Source: Nitrospinae bacterium AH_259_B05_G02_I21 (lineage in GTDB: Bacteria > JADFOP01). From it: DNA of 19,506 nucleotides. Where the stretch lies: positions 1-19,506 of the forward strand of contig JALLOF010000031.1 in assembly GCA_027717595.1 (NCBI GenBank), given 5' to 3'. Both the position numbers and the translations under genes were made by a program. Position 1 is the stretch's first letter, and the number at the start of each line of letters is the position of its first letter. Positions 1 to 7,574 of the stretch are shown piece by piece. Under the pieces are notes generated by a model. It ran no database searches and was not told where the DNA came from. It worked only from the letters and a program-made list of their open reading frames with translations.

Positions 1-77
1 ACGAAGCTGTACCGTTACTCAACCGCGCAAGGAAGATTCGCCTCAGTCAATAATCTAAACCCACCTCACCGGAAGGA

Positions 78-144
78 CATATTTCACGATGAAATATTAA
101 CTTGTGCACCGGCCCGCCCAGTATCATATTTCGGTGAAATATAC
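78..144 (+). repeat. 62-bp MITE-like palindromic element, copy A
   Basis: The core is 81-142. It has a 22-bp left block (starting ATTTCACGATGAAAT) and a 23-bp right block (ending ATATTTCGGTGAAATAT) around 17 variable bases. The two blocks are imperfect inverted repeats of each other, and each also contains its own small palindrome. A second copy lies at 10312-10373 in the opposite orientation, with both blocks identical and the middle the same length. It is non-coding and lies downstream of recX. The rest of 1-77 holds nothing I recognise. Confidence 0.8.
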
Positions 145-173
145 ACTCGATGAACTTTTCTCGGAGGCCACTC

Positions 174-194
174 GGACAGGGATAAACCCTGTCC
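174..194 (+). repeat. Short hairpin repeat (REP-like family 1), copy 1
   Basis: 8-bp arms GGACAGGG / CCCTGTCC enclose the loop ATAAA. It is followed by CTA, as in other family members. Those three bases read as part of the recX stop codon on the minus strand, so the element directly abuts the recX end. Related copies are at 18052, 19183, 19216 and 19297. No T-run follows on the minus strand, so it is not a standard intrinsic terminator. Confidence 0.8.
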
Positions 195-674
195 CTACGA
201 CGACGTGAGCTCCCGCACGACCTCCGCGATGTCGCCGTAGGGGAAGCCGCGGCGCTCGAGGTAGCTTTTCAGGCGGCGGCGGATGGTGTGCGCGTCGAGG
301 CCCCGGTAGGCCTTGAGGCGCTGCCGGGCGACGTCTTTGGCCACCTCCAGCTCCGAGCGGTCGGCCCATACCTCCTCGACGGCCTCCTCGACGAGCCCCC
401 TCCCCACTCCCTTCCGGCGCAGCTCCCACGTCATGCGGCGCCGGCCCATGGGGCGGCTCTCCATGAGGTGGCGGGCGAAGCTTCGGGCGAAGGCGCCGTC
501 GTCGAGGTAGCCTTCCGATGTCAGGCGGTCAATTGTCTGATGAATGAGGGTTGTGGGAAACTTTCGGTCGGCGAGCTTTGTCTCGATCTCGGCCACGGAG
601 TGGGCCCGGCGGGCCAACAGCCGATAGGCGGCATCAAGGGCTTTTCGAAGCGCCTCGGGTGCGGGATCGGACAT
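195..674 (-). CDS. recX: Regulatory protein RecX
   Basis: RecX binds RecA filaments and limits their extension and activity in the cytoplasm. The product is 159 aa, the usual length. The sequence fits the family's helical repeat pattern: LLARRAHSVAEIETKL near residues 19-34, then a GYLDDGAFARSFARH stretch near 55-69, and RRMTWELRRKGV near 78-89. It starts at an ATG 36 bp downstream of recA on the same strand, the usual recA-recX arrangement. The Shine-Dalgarno match is weak, so it may depend on read-through from recA. The TAG stop lies at the edge of a short hairpin repeat (174-194), so the exact C-terminus may have been set by that insertion. Family assignment rests on motif appearance plus position. 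Confidence 0.93.
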   Translation of the reverse strand: MSDPAPEALRKALDAAYRLLARRAHSVAEIETKLADRKFPTTLIHQTIDRLTSEGYLDDGAFARSFARHLMESRPMGRRRMTWELRRKGVGRGLVEEAVEEVWADRSELEVAKDVARQRLKAYRGLDAHTIRRRLKSYLERRGFPYGDIAEVVRELTSS

Positions 675-710
675 GCGACGAGATGGTAGAGGATGGGGGC
701 GTGGGGCCGG

Positions 711-1748
711 CTACGCTTCGGCTTCCTTGACCTCAACCTCCTCGGCGGCGGCTGCGGGCAGGCCCAGGGCGTCGCGGACCTTGACCGCCAGGTCATCGGT
801 CACCTCGGGGTGCTCGCGAAGGTACCGCTTGGCGTTCTCTCGGCCCTGGCCGATCCGCTCCTCGCCGTAGGTGAACCACGAGCCGGAGCGTTTCACCAGG
901 TCGGCCGAGACGGCGAGGTCGAGCAGGTCGCCCTCCTTCGATATGCCCTCGCCGTACATGATGTCGAACTCGGCTTCGCGAAACGGCGGGGCGACCTTGT
1001 TCTTCACGACCCGCACCCGGCAGCGGTTGCCGAGCACCTCGGAGCCGTCCTTGATGGGGGCGAGCCGCCGGATGTCGAGCCGGACCGAGGAGTAGAACTT
1101 CAGAGCGTTGCCGCCGGAGGTCGTCTCGGGGTTGCCGAACATGACCCCGATTTTATGGCGAATCTGGTTGATGAAGATGACGCAGGTCTTGCTCTTGGAG
1201 ATGACGCCGGAGAGCTTGCGCAGCGCCTGGCTCATAAGCCGCGCCTGGAGGCCCATGTGGGCGTCGCCCATCTCGCCGTCTATCTCGGCCTTGGGCACCA
1301 GCGCAGCCACCGAGTCGATGACGGCCACGTCGAGGGCGCCGCTTCTAACCAGCGTCTCTACTATCTCGAGGGCCTGCTCGCCGGTGTCGGGCTGGCTGAC
1401 GACGAGCTCGGCCATCTTGACCCCGAGGGCCTTGGCGTAGGCAGGGTCGAGTGCGTGCTCGGCGTCGATGAAGGCGGCCACACCGCCCCGGCGGTGGGCC
1501 TCTGCGATGATGTGGAGGGCAAGGGTCGTCTTGCCGCTCGCCTCGGGCCCGTAGATCTCGACCACGCGGCCGCGGGGCACGCCGCCCACGCCGAGGGCCG
1601 CATCGAGGGAAATCGAGCCCGTGGGGATAGCGGGCACCTTCATGATCTCTTCATCCCCAAGGCGCATCACCGCGCCCTTGCCGAACTGCTTCTCTATCTG
1701 GGCGAAGGCCAGCTCCAGGGCCTTCTCCTTGCCTGCTTTGGTCGCCAT
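711..1748 (-). CDS. recA: Recombinase RecA
   Basis: RecA is the ATP-dependent strand-exchange protein that acts in homologous recombination and SOS induction. The product is 345 aa, full length. Visible signatures are Walker A GPEASGKT at about residues 67-74, the [10 protein letters not shown] segment, [14 protein letters not shown] (Walker B region), the L1/L2 DNA-binding region with [26 protein letters not shown], and the C-terminal [23 protein letters not shown]. The NQIR segment is followed by His where many RecAs have Met or Lys, a mild variation. The C-terminus ends in an acidic tail (VEVKEAEA), as in most RecAs. It sits between thpR and recX. The 5' region has a candidate promoter and an 11-bp inverted repeat but no canonical E. 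coli-type or Bacillus-type SOS box. Confidence 0.99.
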   Translation of the reverse strand: MATKAGKEKALELAFAQIEKQFGKGAVMRLGDEEIMKVPAIPTGSISLDAALGVGGVPRGRVVEIYGPEASGKTTLALHIIAEAHRRGGVAAFIDAEHALDPAYAKALGVKMAELVVSQPDTGEQALEIVETLVRSGALDVAVIDSVAALVPKAEIDGEMGDAHMGLQARLMSQALRKLSGVISKSKTCVIFINQIRHKIGVMFGNPETTSGGNALKFYSSVRLDIRRLAPIKDGSEVLGNRCRVRVVKNKVAPPFREAEFDIMYGEGISKEGDLLDLAVSADLVKRSGSWFTYGEERIGQGRENAKRYLREHPEVTDDLAVKVRDALGLPAAAAEEVEVKEAEA

Positions 1749-1774
1749 GGTTCCGCTCTCCCCCGATGAAGACT

Positions 1775-1827
1775 GCTCAACGGGCTTGTGCCCATCCCGG
1801 ACCCCGGCTCACCGAGGCCCGTTGAGC
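1775..1827 (-). promoter_or_regulatory. Inverted repeat in the recA leader
   Basis: GCTCAACGGGC (1775-1785) and GCCCGTTGAGC (1817-1827) are perfect 11-bp inverted arms separated by 31 nt. A partial third copy, GCTCAACC, is at 1853-1860 over the candidate -35. The arms could be operator half-sites or an RNA stem. Because the predicted start falls inside one arm, DNA binding is as likely as an RNA structure. Confidence 0.5.
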
Positions 1828-1829
1828 TC

Positions 1830-1858
1830 ACTCTATCATGTTACCCCGGCCCGCTCAA
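1830..1858 (-). promoter_or_regulatory. Candidate recA promoter
   Basis: On the minus strand, TTGAGC (1853-1858) and TAGAGT (1830-1835) are separated by 17 bp. Each matches the sigma-70 consensus at four of six positions. The predicted start near 1823 would leave a 5' UTR of about 75 nt. The -35 overlaps the last codons and stop of thpR, so recA may be transcribed both from here and by read-through. Confidence 0.45.
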
Positions 1859-2442
1859 CCTCCCAGCGCGACCTCCTCCAGGACGGTGTAGGCCGGGCCG
1901 GTCGGCTTCAGGGTGCTCTGGTAAAGGACGATCCGATCAATCGTTATCTTACCGAAATCCACGTCTTTATGGGCCTCCAGGGCATGGACGACCCGTCCGG
2001 CGCGGGCGGGCACCTTGATTCGGGCCACGGTCAGGTGGGGCCGGAAGGGACGGTCCTCCGGCTCGTAGCCCAATGGCACGAGGGCCGCCTCCAGCCGCTT
2101 ATGGAGTGCGGCCAGGCCGCCGGTGGGCTCCTCGAAGCCGACCCAGATGACCCGGGGCCAGCGCTCGTTGGGAAAGGCCCCGACCCCACCCACGCGGACC
2201 TCCAGGGGGCCCACACCCTGGGCCGCCTCCTCCATGGCGGCCCGAAGCTCCGGGACCTGCTCGGCCGGGACGTTGCCGAGAAACGCGAGCGTCACGTGGA
2301 CGTCCTGGGGCCGAGCCCACCTGGCCTTGAGGCCGGCCTCCTCCATGCCCCGCTGAAGCTCGCCGAGAGCCTCCTGGACGGGCGGCGGTACGTCCACGGC
2401 GATGAAGGCCCGGATGGTGCCCTTGCCTTTCCGGGGGCTCAT
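1855..2442 (-). CDS. thpR: RNA 2',3'-cyclic phosphodiesterase (2H family, LigT/ThpR)
   Basis: This is a 2H phosphoesterase, expected to hydrolyse 2',3'-cyclic phosphodiester ends of RNA (historically called 2'-5' RNA ligase). The product is 195 aa. The two catalytic HxTx motifs are visible as HVTL at about 49-52 and HLTV at about 136-139. The N-terminal RAFIAVDVPP strand and the fold length also fit. The ATG start overlaps the stop of pncC (ATGA at 2442-2439), so the two are probably translationally coupled. A longer reading frame continues upstream but only overlaps pncC in another frame. The order cinA-thpR-recA is known from Deinococcus, which suggests a link to RNA or DNA repair, but this is contextual only. 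Confidence 0.93.
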   Translation of the reverse strand: MSPRKGKGTIRAFIAVDVPPPVQEALGELQRGMEEAGLKARWARPQDVHVTLAFLGNVPAEQVPELRAAMEEAAQGVGPLEVRVGGVGAFPNERWPRVIWVGFEEPTGGLAALHKRLEAALVPLGYEPEDRPFRPHLTVARIKVPARAGRVVHALEAHKDVDFGKITIDRIVLYQSTLKPTGPAYTVLEEVALGG

Positions 2443-2927
2443 GCGCCCGCATCCTCCAGGTAGCGCCGAAGGAGCTTCAGGGCCGCCCGGCAGGTCGCTT
2501 CCTTCACGCCCAGGCGGTCCCCAGAGAACCGATGCTCCTCGCAGCGGGTCTCGCCGCCCGGCCCGGCCAGCGCGACGTAGACGAGCCCGACGGGCTTGTC
2601 GGGTGTGCCCCCCGTAGGGCCCGCGATGCCGGTCGCAGAGACCGCCACGGAGGCGTCCGCAAGGCTCCTCACCCCCTCGGCCATGGCCCGGGCCACATCG
2701 GCCGATACGGCGCCTTCCCGTTCGAGCATTTCGGTCGGTACCCCGAGAAGCTCGGTCTTGGACTCGTTTGAGTAGGCCACAACGGCCCGCTCGAAGTATG
2801 CCGAGCTTCCGGGAACGTTGGTCACGGTGTGGGCGATGAGGCCTCCCGTGCAGGACTCCGCCACCGCCAGCGACCACTCCCTGGCGGCGAGCAGCCGGCC
2901 GACGGTCTCCTCGAGCCGTTCCTCCAT
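2439..2927 (-). CDS. pncC: Nicotinamide-nucleotide amidohydrolase (PncC, CinA C-terminal domain)
   Basis: It deamidates nicotinamide mononucleotide to nicotinate mononucleotide in pyridine nucleotide recycling. The 162-aa protein is the stand-alone CinA C-terminal domain. The motifs SLAVAESCTGGLIA (about 19-32) and ATGIAGPTGGTPDKPVGLVYVA (about 98-119) are intact. The N-terminal MoaB-like/COG1058 domain of full CinA is absent, and no in-frame upstream region could encode it. The ATG has an AAGGA stretch just upstream. It overlaps thpR by four bases and follows pgpA by 19 bp. Calling it cinA would also be acceptable in view of the recA neighbourhood. Confidence 0.95.
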   Translation of the reverse strand: MEERLEETVGRLLAAREWSLAVAESCTGGLIAHTVTNVPGSSAYFERAVVAYSNESKTELLGVPTEMLEREGAVSADVARAMAEGVRSLADASVAVSATGIAGPTGGTPDKPVGLVYVALAGPGGETRCEEHRFSGDRLGVKEATCRAALKLLRRYLEDAGA

Positions 2928-2946
2928 CGTCCTTCGCCCGCCCTTC

Positions 2947-3393
2947 TCAGGCGCCTACCGCCCAGCGGAGCGCCTGGAGGCAGAGGTTGGCGATCAGGCC
3001 GGCGACCACGTCGTCCGCCACGACCCCGACCCCGCCCCGCAGCTCCTCGAGCCCGCGCCAGGGCTTCCAGATGTCCAGGGCCCGAAAGAGCACGAAGGCG
3101 CCCACGACGAACCAGACCGACCTTGGCAGGAGGGCCAGCGCGATCCACTGGCCGACGATCTCATCGACGACAATCAGCTGGGAGTCGGTCTCACCGAACG
3201 CCACCTCGGCCTGGCCGGACAGCCAGACGGCCGCTGGAATGGCGAGGGCGAGGCAGACGAGCGTCGAGGTCGTCCCTTCGGGGAATGCGAGCAGAAAGAG
3301 CCCCACCCCGAGGAGGCTGCCGACCGTCCCGGGGGCCACGGGGCTGAACCCCACGAACCCGCCTGAGGCGAGAAAGCTGACCAGGTAGCCCAC
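2947..3393 (-). CDS. pgpA: Phosphatidylglycerophosphatase A
   Basis: It dephosphorylates phosphatidylglycerol phosphate to phosphatidylglycerol at the inner membrane. Family motifs are present: GGFVGFSPVAPGTVGSLLG near the N-terminus, the acidic VVDEIVGQWIAL segment, and FRALDIWKPWR. Several hydrophobic membrane segments are visible. I chose the GTG at 3393 because the conserved sequence begins right after it (GYLVSFLASGG). The frame is open back to an ATG at 3459 with an unconvincing Arg-rich extension. Alternatively, if the run of seven G at about 3413-3419 really had six, translation could begin at the ATG at 3472, directly after dxr. Start confidence is therefore low, though the family call is firm. 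Confidence 0.92.
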   Translation of the reverse strand: MGYLVSFLASGGFVGFSPVAPGTVGSLLGVGLFLLAFPEGTTSTLVCLALAIPAAVWLSGQAEVAFGETDSQLIVVDEIVGQWIALALLPRSVWFVVGAFVLFRALDIWKPWRGLEELRGGVGVVADDVVAGLIANLCLQALRWAVGA

Positions 3394-3397
3394 GGCT

Positions 3398-3472
3398 CTA
3401 GCTCGACGACGGCCCCCCCGGCATCTCGTCGGGCTTGCCGCGAGGGAGCACCTCACCACGGGCCTGAGACAT
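3398..3472 (-). CDS. Possible 24-codon leader ORF between dxr and pgpA
   Basis: An ATG lies one base after the dxr stop (TGAGATG) and opens a 24-codon frame. It ends in TAG four bases before the pgpA GTG. Such close stop/start spacing would allow translational coupling of pgpA to dxr. The frame contains a run of seven G; removing one base would fuse it in frame to pgpA. It may be a real small leader, the true N-terminus of PgpA hidden by an indel, or chance. Confidence 0.25.
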   Translation of the reverse strand: MSQARGEVLPRGKPDEMPGGPSSS

Positions 3473-3473
3473 C

Positions 3474-4640
3474 TCAGCCTCCATCCGCCGCCACGGCGAC
3501 GGCCTCGTGGGTGATCTCGCGCGCCCAGCGGTCGGCCTCCAAGACCACATCGAGGCTCGCGACCGGGCGAGGCTCGTGGCGATCCAACGAGGCCCGGATG
3601 AGACGGGGGATGTCGAGGAAAGCTATCGTGCCCTCCAGGAACGCCTGTACGGCCACCTCGTTGGCGGCGTTCAGGACCGTCGGCATCGTACCGCCCCTTC
3701 TCAAAGCCTCGTAGGCGTAGCCCAGGCAGGGAAAGGTCTCCTCGTCGGGCCGCTCGAAGGAGAGCTGGCCGATCTCGACGAGCGAGAGGCCCGGCTGGCT
3801 CATGGGCAATCGCCGCGGATAGCTCAAGGCGTAGGCGATGGGCAGTCGCATATCGGGCGGGGCGAGTTGCGCCAACAGCGAGCCGTCGACAAACTCGACG
3901 AGGGAGTGGACGATGCTCTGGCGGTGGATTACGACCTCGATGCGCTCGGGCGGGAGGTCGAACAGCCAGTGGGCCTCGATGACCTCAAGCCCCTTGTTCA
4001 TGAGGGTCGCGCTGTCGACCGTTACCTTGGGCCCCATCTCCCAGTTTGGGTGATCGAGGGCCTCCTGGGCCGTCACGGCCGCCATCTGCTGGGGGCTCAG
4101 GCCGTGAAAGGGCCCCCCGCTCGCGGTGAGGATGACGCGGCGGACGTCGGATAGGTCCTCGCCCGCAAGGCATTGAAATATGGCCGAATGCTCGCTGTCG
4201 ATGGGCACGAGGGCGGCCTGCCCGCGCGCCTCTCGGACCACCAGCTCCCCGGCGCAGACGAGGACCTCCTTATTGGCCAGGGCGACCGTCTTGCCAGCCC
4301 GGATTGCCTCCAGGGTCGGCACGAGCCCCTGGGCCCCCACGATGGCCGAGACCACCGTCTCCGCGCCGTCCATCGTCGCGACCTCGCAGACCCCGTCCAT
4401 CCCGCCGCGGACCGCCACGTTTTGGCCCCGCACCCGCTCGCTTAGCCGCTCGGCGGCCTCGGCGTCGGACAGCGCCACGAGGCTCGGCCGGTGCCGGGCA
4501 ATCTGGTCGACCATGAGCTCCACGTTTCCGCCGGCGGCGAGCCCGGACACGGAAAACGCCTCGGGATGGGCCGTCACCACATCGAGCGTATTGATACCGA
4601 TGGAACCCGTGGAGCCAAGGATGGCCAGAGGTCTCGGCAC
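3474..4640 (-). CDS. dxr: 1-deoxy-D-xylulose 5-phosphate reductoisomerase
   Basis: It converts 1-deoxy-D-xylulose 5-phosphate to 2-C-methyl-D-erythritol 4-phosphate with NADPH, the committed step of the MEP isoprenoid pathway. The product is 388 aa, normal length. Motifs are the NADPH-binding ILGSTGSIG near residues 7-15, ALANKEVLV near 120, the substrate/metal site PIDSEHSAIFQCL near 145-157, and KVTVDSATLMNKGLE near 205-219. The start is a GTG at 4640 preceded by GGAGG with a 7-nt spacer; that Shine-Dalgarno lies in the last cdsA codons. cdsA stops three bases upstream, so the two are tightly linked. rseP, which commonly follows dxr, is replaced by pgpA here. Confidence 0.98.
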   Translation of the reverse strand: MPRPLAILGSTGSIGINTLDVVTAHPEAFSVSGLAAGGNVELMVDQIARHRPSLVALSDAEAAERLSERVRGQNVAVRGGMDGVCEVATMDGAETVVSAIVGAQGLVPTLEAIRAGKTVALANKEVLVCAGELVVREARGQAALVPIDSEHSAIFQCLAGEDLSDVRRVILTASGGPFHGLSPQQMAAVTAQEALDHPNWEMGPKVTVDSATLMNKGLEVIEAHWLFDLPPERIEVVIHRQSIVHSLVEFVDGSLLAQLAPPDMRLPIAYALSYPRRLPMSQPGLSLVEIGQLSFERPDEETFPCLGYAYEALRRGGTMPTVLNAANEVAVQAFLEGTIAFLDIPRLIRASLDRHEPRPVASLDVVLEADRWAREITHEAVAVAADGG

Positions 4641-4643
4641 TGA

Positions 4644-5441
4644 TTATCCTCCCACGACCCAAAGCAGGCCGTAATACGTGCACGGCGCAGCGAACAGCAG
4701 ACTGTCGAGTCGATCCAAGATGCCGCCGTGGCCCGGAACAATCCAGCCGGAGTCCTTCGCGCCCGTCGAGCGCTTGATGAGGCTTTCAGCCAAATCGCCC
4801 AGCTCAGCCGCCACCCCGACGGCGAGGCCTAAGACGACCACCGCCACCGCGCCCAGCTCGGGCAGAAAGGTGAGGCGCGCCACGAGGGCCCCGAGAAGGC
4901 TCCCGGCCAGGCCGATGTAGGTCCCCTCAACCGTTTTTCCGCCACTCAGCGCCGGGGCGAGGGGGCGGCGGCCCCACGCACGGCCTCCGTAGTAGGCCAG
5001 GGTGTCGTGGAGCCACACCATCAGCACCAGCAAGAATACGGCCCGCCGGCCGTACGGCAGGGCACGAAGCAGCACGACGTAGCCAAGCAGCCCGGCCACG
5101 TAAATCGCCCCGAAGCAGGTGAGCGCCGAGCCCACCAGCGCCTTGCCGTTCGCCCTGCGGCTCACGAGAAATCGGCACAAGGGCACGAGCACCACGAGCG
5201 CCACGGCGGCCAGCACCAGGCCCGGCCGACCCAAATAGAGGCCCGTGGCGAGGCTCAACCCCCCGACGATGCCCGCCCCTCTGGCCACCGGAGTGCCCCA
5301 GGACTCGATCAGGTCGTAAAATTCCCACAGCCCCAGCCCGATGGCCCCGGCCACCAGGACGAAAAACGCCCCCGCGGAACCCCAAGCCACGACCAGGACG
5401 AAGATCGGGATAAAAACGGCCGCCGATAGGACTCGCTTCAC
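4644..5441 (-). CDS. cdsA: Phosphatidate cytidylyltransferase
   Basis: It forms CDP-diacylglycerol from phosphatidate and CTP, the precursor of phosphatidylglycerol and phosphatidylethanolamine. The polytopic membrane protein is 265 aa. The C-terminal signature is complete: LIKRSTGAKDSGWIVPGHGG followed by ILDRLDSLLF, with the conserved KD and GHGG/DR. The GTG start shares bases with the uppS stop (GTGA at 5441-5438). An apparent longer frame upstream overlaps uppS and lacks family sequence, so I discard it. It is coupled to uppS upstream and dxr downstream, the common uppS-cdsA-dxr order. Confidence 0.96.
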   Translation of the reverse strand: MKRVLSAAVFIPIFVLVVAWGSAGAFFVLVAGAIGLGLWEFYDLIESWGTPVARGAGIVGGLSLATGLYLGRPGLVLAAVALVVLVPLCRFLVSRRANGKALVGSALTCFGAIYVAGLLGYVVLLRALPYGRRAVFLLVLMVWLHDTLAYYGGRAWGRRPLAPALSGGKTVEGTYIGLAGSLLGALVARLTFLPELGAVAVVVLGLAVGVAAELGDLAESLIKRSTGAKDSGWIVPGHGGILDRLDSLLFAAPCTYYGLLWVVGG

Positions 5442-6214
5442 TCCGTATCCCCGGAGGGGGCGTCCTGGACCTGCTCGCCCGTATAGCCGAATCGCCGCTG
5501 GCGCCTCTGGAAGGCGACGACGGCATCGAGCAATTCGTTGCTTGTGAAATCGGGCCACAGGACGTCGGTGAAGTAGAGCTCCGTGTAGGCAATCTGCCAG
5601 AGCAGAAAGTTCGAGATGCGCAGCTCGCCACTGGTGCGAATGAGCAGGTCGGGCTCCGGCAGGTCGGCCGTCCAAAGATATTTGGAAAAGCGATCTGTGG
5701 ACATCTCCTCGACGGAGAGGCGACCCGCCTGGACATCCCGGATGCAGCTCTGGATGGCCTGGAGAATCTCCTGGCGGGAGCCGTAGGAGAGCGCGAGGGT
5801 CAAGACCATCCCGTCGTTGTCCTTGGTCGTCTTCACCGCATCGTTGACGATATCCTGGATGGCGTACGGCAGGTCGTCCAACTGACCGATGGTGTTGAAC
5901 CGGATGTTTTCCTCAACCATGCGGGCGATCTCTTTTCGCAAATACTCGTCCAAGATCGCCATGAGGGCGTTGATCTCCATCTGCGGCCGCTTCCAGTTCT
6001 CCAAGGAGAAGGAATAGAGGGTTAGCGCCTTGATACCCAGGCGCCGCGAAGCGGTCACGACGCGGTCGACGGCCCTCACCCCTTCACGGTGGCCGGCGAT
6101 GCGCGGAAGTTTGCGCTTGCTCGCCCACCGGCCGTTGCCGTCCATAATGATGGCGATGTGGCGGGGGAGCCGATCCAGCTGGATCTGACTCATCCGTTCA
6201 GGATCAAGGGTCAC
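5438..6214 (-). CDS. uppS: Isoprenyl transferase (undecaprenyl diphosphate synthase)
   Basis: It adds isopentenyl units to farnesyl diphosphate in cis to make the undecaprenyl carrier used for peptidoglycan and O-antigen. Conserved segments are HIAIIMDGNGRWA (with the catalytic Asp), GIKALTLYSFSLENWKRP, LALSYGSRQEI, and the C-terminal DLLIRTSGELRISNFLLWQIAYTE. I chose the GTG at 6214 because GGAG sits seven bases upstream. The ATG at 6193 (MSQIQLDRLPRH) is a plausible alternative seven codons later but has no Shine-Dalgarno. The gene is 49 bp after frr and overlaps cdsA by four bases. Confidence 0.96.
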   Translation of the reverse strand: MTLDPERMSQIQLDRLPRHIAIIMDGNGRWASKRKLPRIAGHREGVRAVDRVVTASRRLGIKALTLYSFSLENWKRPQMEINALMAILDEYLRKEIARMVEENIRFNTIGQLDDLPYAIQDIVNDAVKTTKDNDGMVLTLALSYGSRQEILQAIQSCIRDVQAGRLSVEEMSTDRFSKYLWTADLPEPDLLIRTSGELRISNFLLWQIAYTELYFTDVLWPDFTSNELLDAVVAFQRRQRRFGYTGEQVQDAPSGDTE

Positions 6215-6263
6215 CGTCGGTCTCCAACGAAGGAGGCGGGGCGGGCCACCGGGTGCGAGGTCC

Positions 6264-6821
6264 TCACACCTCCATGACCTCCTTCTCTTTCTGCTCGGCC
6301 ATCTCATCGACCCGCTTGATGTTCTCGTCGGTGATCTTCTGTGTCCGAGCAAGTCCCTTGTGGTAGTCGTCTTCGCTGACGGATTTCTCCTTCTCCTTGG
6401 CCTTGAGCCGCTCGTTGCCCTCCCGGCGAATGTTCCGGATGGCGATCCGCTTCTCCTCGGCCTTTTGCTTGACCACCTTGACGAGCTCCAGGCGCCGCTC
6501 TTCAGTCAATGGTGGGATGGAGACCCTGATGAGTTTGCCGTCGTTCACCGGGGTGAGGCCCAGGTCGCTCCTGAGGATGGCTTTTTCAATATCACCGATC
6601 GAAGCGGGGTCCCACGGCTGGATGGTGATAAGCCGGCTTTCGGGTACCGCCAGGGTGGCTATCTGGTTCAGCGGCGTGGGTGTTCCGTAGTAGTCAACCT
6701 GGATGGGCTCCAAGAGGGCCAAGGAAGCCCGGCCCGTCCGGATGGCGCCCAGCTGACGGCTCAAGTGCTCGATGGAGGCGCCCATCCGGCTACTGACGTC
6801 CTCAAACACCTCCTCCGGCAC
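6264..6821 (-). CDS. frr: Ribosome recycling factor
   Basis: With EF-G it splits post-termination ribosomes. The 185-aa product matches the family length exactly. Signatures are QLGAIRTGRASLALLEPIQVDYYGTPTPLNQIA in the first third, then the long helical C-terminal part with VKVVKQKAEEKRIAIRNIRREGNERLK. The start is GTG at 6821, with GGAG eight bases upstream. A second GTG at 6830 overlaps the pyrH stop (GTGA) and adds three residues. The longer open frame to 6935 overlaps pyrH and is not family-like. It sits in the classic rpsB-tsf-pyrH-frr order. Confidence 0.97.
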   Translation of the reverse strand: MPEEVFEDVSSRMGASIEHLSRQLGAIRTGRASLALLEPIQVDYYGTPTPLNQIATLAVPESRLITIQPWDPASIGDIEKAILRSDLGLTPVNDGKLIRVSIPPLTEERRLELVKVVKQKAEEKRIAIRNIRREGNERLKAKEKEKSVSEDDYHKGLARTQKITDENIKRVDEMAEQKEKEVMEV

Positions 6822-6826
6822 CGTCC

Positions 6827-7546
6827 TCACTCCCCACGCACGATGGTCCCAACCGGCTCGCCCATCACCGCCCGCCTCACGTTCCCCGGCGTCCAGAGGT
6901 CGAAGACGAGAATCGGCACGTTGTTGTCCATACACAGGCTCAGGGCCGTGGCGTCCATGACCTTGAGGCCTCTCTGGAGGCAGTCGATGAAGCTGATCTC
7001 GTCGAATTTTTCCGCAGAGGCATCGACCAGCGGGTCGGCCGAGTAGACGCCGTCGACCTTGGTCGCCTTCAGGATAACCTCGGCCCCGATCTCAATCGCC
7101 CGGAGGGACGCAGCCGTGTCGGTCGTAAAGTAGGGGTTGCCGGTGCCACCGGCAAAGATGACGATCCGTTCTTTCTCCAGGTGGCGGATGGCCCGGCGCC
7201 GAATGAAGGGCTCGGCCAGCTCGCGCATCTCGATGGCCGTCTGGACCCGGGTCACCACCTCCATGCTTTCCAAGGCGTCCTGGAGGGCCAGGGCGTTGAT
7301 GACGGTCGCCAACATCCCCATGTAGTCGGCCGTCACCCGCTCCATGCCCGCGGCTTCGGCCGCCATGCCGCGGAAAATGTTTCCACCGCCGATCACCACC
7401 GCGACCTCGATGCCGAGGGACTGGATCTCTTTCACCTCACGGGCGATGACCTCCGCCTGCTTGGGATCGATACCTGCCCCACCCTCCCCGGCCATGGCCT
7501 CGCCGGAGAGCTTCAGCAATATCCGTTTGTACTTGGGGGTTCCCAT
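6827..7546 (-). CDS. pyrH: UMP kinase
   Basis: It phosphorylates UMP to UDP with ATP and is allosterically controlled by GTP and UTP in the family. The product is 239 aa. Visible are [12 protein letters not shown] at the N-terminus (ATP binding), [60 protein letters not shown] (UMP and phosphate contacts), and [15 protein letters not shown]. The ATG at 7546 is the family start, although the Shine-Dalgarno is poor; the open frame continues to 7819 through the end of tsf in another frame. It is 28 bp after tsf and just upstream of frr. Confidence 0.98.
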   Translation of the reverse strand: MGTPKYKRILLKLSGEAMAGEGGAGIDPKQAEVIAREVKEIQSLGIEVAVVIGGGNIFRGMAAEAAGMERVTADYMGMLATVINALALQDALESMEVVTRVQTAIEMRELAEPFIRRRAIRHLEKERIVIFAGGTGNPYFTTDTAASLRAIEIGAEVILKATKVDGVYSADPLVDASAEKFDEISFIDCLQRGLKVMDATALSLCMDNNVPILVFDLWTPGNVRRAVMGEPVGTIVRGE

Positions 7547-7574
7547 TGACGCGCCGGCCCCGCAGCCGGGGGGC

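Noticed and set aside
174-194. Intrinsic terminator of recX
   Set aside because: Good hairpin but no T-run after it on the minus strand, and the same hairpin occurs elsewhere independent of gene ends.
124-429. 101-codon minus-strand frame overlapping recX
   Set aside because: Very Gly/Arg/Pro-rich shadow frame of recX that also crosses a hairpin repeat.
693-1769. Long plus-strand open frame (358 codons) opposite recA
   Set aside because: It is antisense to a fully conserved recA and reflects GC-rich codon structure; no family-like sequence or Shine-Dalgarno.
3507-4154. 215-codon plus-strand frame opposite dxr
   Set aside because: Antisense shadow of a conserved gene.
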